This document shows positions 6,291-9,619 of a DNA stretch of 9,619 nt, piece after piece. Position 1 is the first letter of the stretch; every line of letters begins with the position of its first letter. This stretch comes from Candidatus Saccharimonadales bacterium. GTDB taxonomy: Bacteria > Patescibacteriota > Saccharimonadia > UBA4664 > SCTI01. The notes beneath the pieces are model-generated. The model searched no databases. It worked only from the letters and a program-made list of their open reading frames with translations, and had not been told where the DNA came from. The stretch covers positions 1-9,619 of the forward strand of contig JASLFZ010000046.1 of assembly GCA_030150485.1 (NCBI GenBank), read 5' to 3'. The position numbers and the translations under genes were made by a program.

Positions 6291-6455
6291 ATGAGTAAGG
6301 GCGCAGTCTGGATTGGAGCGACCGTGGGTGGAGTGCTGGGCGGTTTTGTCCCAGCACTCTGGGGCGCCAGCCAGCTTTCGGGGTGGGCCATCCTGTTCGG
6401 TACTATCGGCGGTATCCTCGGTATTGTGGCGGTCTATAAGCTGTATAACAATTAG
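6291..6455 (+). CDS. Small two-helix membrane protein, 54 aa
   Basis: The ATG at 6291 opens a 54-aa frame ending in TAG. The product has two hydrophobic, glycine-rich helices (about 5-23, GAVWIGATVGGVLGGFVPAL, and 32-48, AILFGTIGGILGIVAV) and a short polar tail (YKLYNN). The W-G-VGG---GG--P-LWG ... GG-LGI---YKL layout resembles a widespread family of tiny bacterial membrane proteins of unknown function that I know only by pattern; I give no name. It lies 12 bases after the lipase stop and is probably co-transcribed with it. The ribosome site is weak, so reinitiation or coupling is likely. The end overlaps the stop of the convergent regulator gene by four bases. The coding sequence also holds a perfect 10-bp inverted repeat. 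Confidence 0.75.
   Translation: MSKGAVWIGATVGGVLGGFVPALWGASQLSGWAILFGTIGGILGIVAVYKLYNN
6331..6359. repeat. Perfect 10-bp inverted repeat inside the 54-aa gene
   Basis: GAGTGCTGGG (6331-6340) pairs with CCCAGCACTC (6350-6359) around a nine-base loop, with a possible G·U pair outside. It would form a stable hairpin in mRNA from either strand. It falls about 95 bases beyond the stop of the leftward regulator operon, which has no other visible terminator. No U-tract follows on the minus strand. Confidence 0.6.
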
Positions 6456-7636
6456 CCCAGCGTTGCCGGTTCTTCCTGGTAAAACATGAGGCCTAGCTTA
6501 ATCTGCAGGGCGTCGTCAAACACTCTGGGATCAAGTCCGATAACTTTCTTGGTTTTATCTAAGCGGTAAATGAGAGTGTTGCGGTGGACGTGGAGTTTTT
6601 CGGCAGCTTCGGTGAGGTTGAGCCCGGCGGTTAAGAAAGTCTGCACCGTTTTGTAGAGCTGCTCATCACGCAGCAATGGGTGCAATATCTGGTGCGCCAG
6701 CTCGGCTTTGCGCTCCTGGGCGACGTTCGCCAGCGTCACGAACATGCCAACCTGCTTAATGTGGTAAACGCGCCCTACGCCCCACACCTTGGTCCCGACC
6801 AGTAAGCTCAGCTTGCCCTCCTGGTAGCTTTTACGCAGGCCGCCCAAATCCGGATAATACTGCCCGACGCCAATCGAGATAGTTCGCTTGGGGAGCGCTG
6901 CGACCAGCGTACTATGTAACTCGTCGGCCTTCTCCTTGAGAAAACGCGTCGTATTACGCGTAGTCAGCCCCTCACCATCTATCCCCTTGGAGAGCACAAA
7001 CTGATCCCTGCCCAGATAGCAGCTGAGGTTTCCTTTATCGGGGAGGGTGCGAGCAATAGTATCAAGAATTTTATTGCTGGCGGCGGCAATCAGCTCCTCG
7101 CGGTCATTGAGCGAAAGGCTGGCCTCCGTCCCCACAGCCGTCGCCTCAAAGCCCTCAATCTCTACTACCATAATAGCTTGCGGACTGCGCAGGTTCATTT
7201 GCAGGATGTCGGCCTGGCGGAAGGTCTCAGCCGGATCAAGGTTGGCCGAAGAAAGCACCTGGCGCAAAAAATTCGCCCGCATCTTCACGGTGGGCTGCAC
7301 GTGCTCCATCAGGAAGTGCTGATGGGTGATGACCTCGGCCAGTCCCTGCAGCAGCCCGATTGCCTCTGGCGTAACCTGCACGGCCTCCTCGATCACGCCA
7401 AACGAGCCGATGGTGCGGTTTTCGTACACGAAAGGACACCAGGCTACCGAGGCGTCACCCAAGCTGGCGCGGATCACGCGGCCCTCTTGGCAGGCTCTAA
7501 GCGCATCAACCATAATGGCGCCCGCCTCATCGCCGGTAATCACCACTCCACGCTCATCGGTTACGAGCACCGCTCGGTTGAGCACAATCCGGGCGCGGCT
7601 CATAATCTCGTTGCCAACTGGGGGTGTCAGTCTCAT
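6452..7636 (-). CDS. CdaR/PucR-family transcriptional regulator, downstream copy
   Basis: A 394-aa regulator with the CdaR layout. It has an N-terminal sensor-like domain (about 1-115, with VLVTDERGVVITGD) related to sugar-diacid recognition domains, a middle divergent GGDEF-like domain (about 140-290, with SIGVGQYYPDLGGLRKSYQEG) and a C-terminal PucR-type helix-turn-helix (from about residue 339: LNLTEAAEKLHVHRNTLIYRL, then DPRVFDDALQIKL). The GGDEF-like part lacks the catalytic signature, as is normal in this family, so it should not make cyclic-di-GMP. It is the second gene of a two-gene operon, and its ATG overlaps the TGA of the upstream paralogue (ATGA), implying translational coupling. 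An alternative ATG at residue 12 exists but would break the coupling. The ligand and target genes are not evident; no sugar-acid or purine catabolism genes are nearby. Confidence 0.85.
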   Translation of the reverse strand: MRLTPPVGNEIMSRARIVLNRAVLVTDERGVVITGDEAGAIMVDALRACQEGRVIRASLGDASVAWCPFVYENRTIGSFGVIEEAVQVTPEAIGLLQGLAEVITHQHFLMEHVQPTVKMRANFLRQVLSSANLDPAETFRQADILQMNLRSPQAIMVVEIEGFEATAVGTEASLSLNDREELIAAASNKILDTIARTLPDKGNLSCYLGRDQFVLSKGIDGEGLTTRNTTRFLKEKADELHSTLVAALPKRTISIGVGQYYPDLGGLRKSYQEGKLSLLVGTKVWGVGRVYHIKQVGMFVTLANVAQERKAELAHQILHPLLRDEQLYKTVQTFLTAGLNLTEAAEKLHVHRNTLIYRLDKTKKVIGLDPRVFDDALQIKLGLMFYQEEPATLG

Positions 7637-8751
7637 TCTTGCCCCACAAAGCGGTTAAACAAGATCGCGAGCTTAATCTGCACCGCGTCATCAAAGTTGC
7701 GCGGGTCCAAACTGAGTGTTTCGGCGATCCGGTCCAGGCGGTACACCAAAGTGTTGCGGTGGATACCAAGCTGGTCGGCGGTTTGGGTCAGCCCCATGTT
7801 GCTGCTGAAAAAACACTCCAGAGTTTGGATAATGCCATCATTCTCTCCCAGTTTTTCGAGCAGCTCGCGGCTAAAGTAAATGTTACTTTCATCAATGCCG
7901 GAAAGGAGGGGAGCGACTACACCAAAATCGTCAATGTGATAAACGCGGTTCTTATCCCAATTTTGGGCGCCCAGCTCAATGGCCGAAAGCGCCTCCTGAT
8001 AGCTTTTACGTAAACCGCTCATTCCGCCGTGGTAGTTGCCGATCCCCATCGTGGTGGTCTGCTTCAGCTCTGAGCGAAAGATGTTATAGATTGTTGTAAT
8101 CGACTTCTTGAAGCGGTCGAGCGAGTCCTCTAGGGCCGCGTCGGAGATGTTCAGGTCTTTCAGGATGCAAAAGGCATTGTGGCCGAGGTAGGCAATTAAG
8201 TTATCGCGGCTCGAAGTATAGTAAGAATTTAACCCGCGCGATAGGCCAAACTTGTAGCGAGTAATGCGCACCTCTCGGTCGCCGGGGTCCGGCTCCTCTC
8301 CCATAAGCACCGGGTCATCAATGTAGAGCACGATGGCAATACGTGGCTTGCTCAGATCAATATCAAACAACCGCGCTTCGGCTGCGACGGTTGGTTCATC
8401 AATTTCATTACGGGTTAATAGGTCGTAAATGAACTTATCCAGCCGCTCTTCTTGCTGTGGCAGTTGTTCAATTAACAACGCTTGGTGTAGCATGAGCTCG
8501 GCAATCGAGCGTATGAGCGGTGCAATCTCATCGTAGTTTGGCACCTCGCGTGCCAGCACCACGTAGCTCACCACCGCGTGGTCATGGTGGATATCAATCG
8601 CCCAGGGGTAGTCGGCTATCTGGAGATTTTCGTCTACCCTCGGATCGTCGGACGCCAGAACCACGCCCTCTGAGTTCACAACCGATAGCGGCTGATGAAC
8701 CAAAGCTCCCACCTTCGCATGAATTTGGTCCGCAAGTGTTTGCGTTACCAT
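7633..8751 (-). CDS. CdaR/PucR-family transcriptional regulator, upstream copy
   Basis: A 372-aa paralogue of the following gene with the same three parts. The N-terminal domain (about 1-100, LVHQPLSVVNSEGVVLASDD) looks like the CdaR diacid-recognition region. The middle GGDEF-like domain includes GIGNYHGGMSGLRKSYQEAL. The PucR helix-turn-helix starts near residue 319 (MGLTQTADQLGIHRNTLVYRL, then DPRNFDDAVQIKL). The two copies share the block G-L-RKSYQE and almost the whole C-terminal motif but differ widely elsewhere, so the duplication is old. The ATG has an AAGGAG ribosome site five bases upstream, and this site lies within a small hairpin in the leader. The end overlaps the next start as ATGA. 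It is the only gene in the window with a TGA stop. Together the pair could form heteromers with two ligand sensors; that is inference. Confidence 0.86.
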   Translation of the reverse strand: MVTQTLADQIHAKVGALVHQPLSVVNSEGVVLASDDPRVDENLQIADYPWAIDIHHDHAVVSYVVLAREVPNYDEIAPLIRSIAELMLHQALLIEQLPQQEERLDKFIYDLLTRNEIDEPTVAAEARLFDIDLSKPRIAIVLYIDDPVLMGEEPDPGDREVRITRYKFGLSRGLNSYYTSSRDNLIAYLGHNAFCILKDLNISDAALEDSLDRFKKSITTIYNIFRSELKQTTTMGIGNYHGGMSGLRKSYQEALSAIELGAQNWDKNRVYHIDDFGVVAPLLSGIDESNIYFSRELLEKLGENDGIIQTLECFFSSNMGLTQTADQLGIHRNTLVYRLDRIAETLSLDPRNFDDAVQIKLAILFNRFVGQE

Positions 8752-8757
8752 CTAACT

Positions 8758-8798
8758 CCTTGCCGCAAGGTCTCACCCTTGTAAGCTTGCCCTACAAG
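8758..8798 (-). promoter_or_regulatory. Regulator-operon leader with three mutually exclusive hairpins
   Basis: In the minus-strand RNA three short stems can form. C: CUUGUA (8798-8793) with UACAAG (8783-8778). B: CAAGG (8781-8777) with CCUUG (8770-8766). A: CCUUG (8770-8766) with CAAGG (8762-8758), which takes up part of the AAGGAG ribosome site. C and B share bases 8778-8781, and B and A share 8766-8770. Forming C would therefore favour A (site hidden), and losing C would favour B (site open). The stems are only 5-6 bp, so chance is possible. Confidence 0.35.
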
Positions 8799-8814
8799 TT
8801 TACCCTTTGGCGTG

Positions 8815-8820
8815 AATATA
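8815..8820 (-). promoter_or_regulatory. Candidate -10 element of the CdaR-like regulator operon
   Basis: TATATT on the minus strand (8820-8815) is 5 of 6 to the -10 consensus and would start transcription near 8808, giving a leader of about 57 bases. The -35 position (8843-8838, AAGGAT) is poor, so an activator may be needed or the element may be wrong. Confidence 0.35.
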
Positions 8821-8876
8821 CAGCAAGCGTAAGAAAGATCCTTTTTGGATGATTGCATAAGATAAGCGGCTTCAGA

Positions 8877-8905
8877 TTGATTTCACCCGCCATCTCCGCT
8901 AATAT
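8877..8905 (+). promoter_or_regulatory. Candidate promoter of the tRNA-Val pair
   Basis: TTGATT (8877-8882) is separated by 17 bases from TAATAT (8900-8905), 4 of 6 matches each. The -10 ends 11 bases before the first tRNA, which suits a short-leader tRNA transcript. Confidence 0.5.
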
Positions 8906-8916
8906 TCGCATGGTGT

Positions 8917-8993
8917 GGGCTCTTAGCTCAGTTGGCTAGAGCGCTTCCTTGACGTGGAAGAGGTCACAGGTTCGAGTCCTGTAGGGCCCACCA
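8917..8993 (+). tRNA. tRNA-Val (anticodon GAC)
   Basis: A complete 77-nt cloverleaf. The acceptor GGGCTCT pairs with AGGGCCC (one G·U), and discriminator A and CCA are encoded. The D arm carries AGCTCAGTTGGCTAGAGC. The anticodon stem CTTCC/GGAAG encloses TTGACGT, so the anticodon GAC at 8951-8953 reads GUC/GUU valine codons. The T arm is ACAGG TTCGAGT CCTGT. It is five bases upstream of a second valine tRNA. Confidence 0.96.
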
Positions 8994-8998
8994 AGTTC

Positions 8999-9075
8999 GG
9001 ATCTGTAGCTCAGTTGGTTAGAGCGCTTGATTCACATTCAAGAGGTCACAGGTTCGAGTCCTGTCAGATCCACCA
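8999..9075 (+). tRNA. tRNA-Val (anticodon CAC)
   Basis: A complete 77-nt cloverleaf. The acceptor GGATCTG pairs with CAGATCC, with A73 and encoded CCA. The anticodon stem CTTGA/TCAAG encloses TTCACAT, so the anticodon CAC at 9033-9035 reads only GUG. The variable and T-arm region is identical to that of the preceding tRNA-Val(GAC) for about 20 bases, and the D arm is nearly identical, which points to a local duplication or gene conversion. The two are surely co-transcribed. Confidence 0.96.
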
Positions 9076-9086
9076 GTATTGATTTT

Positions 9087-9116
9087 AGTAGTTGTCAGAT
9101 TATAATTATAACTACT
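9087..9116 (+). repeat. Inverted repeat after the tRNA pair
   Basis: AGTAGTT (9087-9093) pairs with AACTACT (9110-9116) around an AT-rich 16-base loop that itself contains the palindrome ataattat. It lies between the second tRNA and the terminator and may form in the tRNA precursor trailer. Confidence 0.45.
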
Positions 9117-9217
9117 TCTCGGGTATGTTTAGCCCAAAAGCCGCAGCATTTGCTGCGGCTTTTGTTTGCTTGGTGGGGCTACCGGGAGTCGAACCCGGAA
9201 AACATACTTCTCGGGTA
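9113..9217. repeat. 13-bp direct repeat, TACTTCTCGGGTA, two copies
   Basis: Exact copies occur at 9113-9125 and 9205-9217, 92 bp apart. The second is the anticodon-like arm of the minus-strand tRNA-like element; the first lies in the trailer of the tRNA-Val(CAC). The stretch between them holds the bidirectional terminator and the T arm and acceptor end of the tRNA-like element. Confidence 0.7.
9136..9167. terminator. Bidirectional rho-independent terminator between tRNA units
   Basis: AAAAGCCGCAGC (9136-9147) pairs perfectly with GCTGCGGCTTTT (9152-9163) around an ATTT loop, with GTTT following. The A-run on one arm and T-run on the other make it work both ways: for the rightward tRNA-Val pair and for the leftward tRNA-like element at 9171-9240. 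Confidence 0.92.
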
Positions 9218-9240
9218 CATCTTGCCACCGGACTAGCCCC
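9171..9240 (-). ncRNA. Compact tRNA-like element without D stem (possible odd tRNA)
   Basis: Read on the minus strand, the 70-nt element begins GGGGCTA and ends TAGCCCC-A-CCA, a perfect 7-bp acceptor with discriminator and CCA. The T arm CCGGG TTCGACT CCCGG is canonical. Between them are only 35 bases instead of the usual 40-odd. A ten-base linker GTCCGGTGGC has no D stem and lacks U8. A single helix of up to 9 bp (three G·U pairs) then follows around the seven-base loop CCGAGAA. If read as an anticodon loop, the triplet is GAG (Leu), but U33 is replaced by C and the long variable arm of tRNA-Leu is absent. The layout of acceptor, open D loop, one long helix and T arm recalls the tRNA-like part of tmRNA. 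It may be a degenerate tRNA, a relic or a functional mimic. Confidence 0.6.
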
Positions 9241-9292
9241 ATGGGTTGAGACCGCCCCCAAGCAGAATCTACTATAGGTGACAAAAATTAAC

Positions 9293-9312
9293 TAATTCTT
9301 ATCAGAGAATTA
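9293..9312. repeat. Inverted repeat upstream of the right-end gene
   Basis: TAATTCT (9293-9299) and AGAATTA (9306-9312) form perfect 7-bp arms around TATCAG. It lies just upstream of the -35 position of the candidate promoter at 9338-9343 and could be an operator. Confidence 0.4.
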
Positions 9313-9334
9313 AATAATTATTAAGAGATGCTTA

Positions 9335-9343
9335 TGCTACAAT
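9335..9343 (+). promoter_or_regulatory. Extended -10 promoter of the right-end gene
   Basis: TGCTACAAT is an extended -10 (TGn plus TACAAT, 5 of 6). The -35 region is AT-rich without a good hexamer, as is usual for extended -10 promoters. The leader would be about 42 bases and contains a small hairpin (agcca/tggct, 9356-9368). Confidence 0.5.
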
Positions 9344-9391
9344 TTAAATCAAGAAAGCCACGATGGCTAAATAAGTAATAGCAGGACACCA

Positions 9392-9619
9392 ATGAGCGAC
9401 TTACCAGAAATCCAGCCACCCACTGAGCAGCAAGTTGATCCACAGCAACCAGATAATACTAAGCAGCTTGCAGCCGAGCTAACTGCTATGAAGGTGAATT
9501 CAGTTACCCCAAAGCTTAAGCCAGGCGAGACACCGCAGCAGGCTGTGTTGCGTAATAAAAATGAGGCAGCACTTTGGCAGGCAAAAGCCGATCAAGCCCC
9601 GAATGCTGTAGCTGCAAGC
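9392..9619 (+). CDS. Pro/Gln-rich protein of unknown function, 3' partial
   Basis: The ATG has an AGGA ribosome site six bases upstream, and the frame stays open for 76 codons to the end of the window. The visible N-terminus is hydrophilic and rich in Pro, Gln and Ala (MSDLPEIQPPTEQQVDPQQP at its start). A helix-prone part follows (NTKQLAAELTAM, then QQAVLRNKNEAALWQAKADQ). There is no signal peptide or membrane segment so far. I do not recognise a family. It has its own extended -10 promoter. Confidence 0.65.
   Translation, partial: MSDLPEIQPPTEQQVDPQQPDNTKQLAAELTAMKVNSVTPKLKPGETPQQAVLRNKNEAALWQAKADQAPNAVAAS

Noticed and set aside
7178..7879. A 233-codon open frame on the plus strand opposite the two regulator genes
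   Set aside because: It is antisense to well-supported regulator genes, spans their overlap, has no protein family resemblance and no ribosome site of note.
7633..8751. TGA read as glycine, as in some Patescibacteria
   Set aside because: The TGA here forms an ATGA overlap with the next start, a second in-frame TGA follows closely, and no gene contains internal TGA.
9027..9236. Short frames with peptides such as RESNPE and GVEPG
   Set aside because: These are typical translations of tRNA and T-arm sequence read on the other strand, not proteins.
9171..9240. A complete tmRNA (ssrA)
   Set aside because: Only 70 nt lie between the acceptor halves, with no room for a tag reading frame or pseudoknots. 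The similarity is limited to the tRNA-like layout.
9363..9374. A four-codon mini-frame ATG GCT AAA TAA in the leader of the right-end gene
   Set aside because: It has no clear ribosome site and is short enough to occur by chance; it could still be a leader peptide.

Overview
The window looks like a chromosomal stretch from a small-genome, Patescibacteria/CPR-type bacterium, most likely Candidatus Saccharibacteria. This is an inference, not proven. It rests on the mix of a four-helix-bundle (S23/Avd-like) gene next to a Y-family polymerase, paired CdaR/PucR-type regulators, short hypothetical proteins, CCA-encoded tRNAs and tight packing. The standard genetic code fits: eight of the nine visible stop codons are TAG or TAA, the one TGA (end of the upstream CdaR-like gene) is followed in frame by a second TGA, and no gene needs TGA read as an amino acid.

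Left end (1-1440). The 3' part of ribosomal protein bL25 (CTC type, acidic tail) runs rightward to a good intrinsic terminator. It converges on nrdR, which runs leftward. Between them are two tandem 28-bp units that each carry the same 6-bp stem. Upstream of nrdR lie a candidate promoter, a 16-bp NrdR-box-like palindrome and a hairpin with a U-tract. The hairpin ends the next operon and also sits in the nrdR leader.

Leftward mutagenesis block (1440-3490). A four-helix-bundle protein gene and a UmuC/DinB-type Y-family DNA polymerase gene form a two-gene operon. It has a well-formed promoter whose spacer holds two direct CGAAC copies one helical turn apart. Upstream of it is an independent 66-aa gene of unknown function with its own promoter and terminator.

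Rightward surface-lipase block (3563-6455). A protein of about 870 residues has a signal peptide, Asp-box beta-propeller repeats, an LCAT-like alpha/beta hydrolase domain with a complete Ser/Asp/His set, a C-terminal beta-rich region and a C-terminal membrane anchor. Twelve bases later comes a 54-aa two-helix membrane protein. For an organism thought to depend on host lipids, a tethered extracellular lipase could be a host-interaction or lipid-scavenging module; this is inference.

Regulator block (6452-8820). Two CdaR/PucR-type regulators run leftward and overlap by ATGA. The second ends in a 4-bp tail-to-tail overlap with the 54-aa gene. The leader of the first has three short hairpins that exclude one another, and the last covers the ribosome binding site.

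Right end (8877-9619). Two valine tRNAs (GAC, CAC) run rightward into a bidirectional terminator. On the other side, on the minus strand, is a compact 70-nt tRNA-like element with a canonical acceptor stem, T arm and CCA but no D stem. The window closes with the start of an unrecognised Pro/Gln-rich protein.
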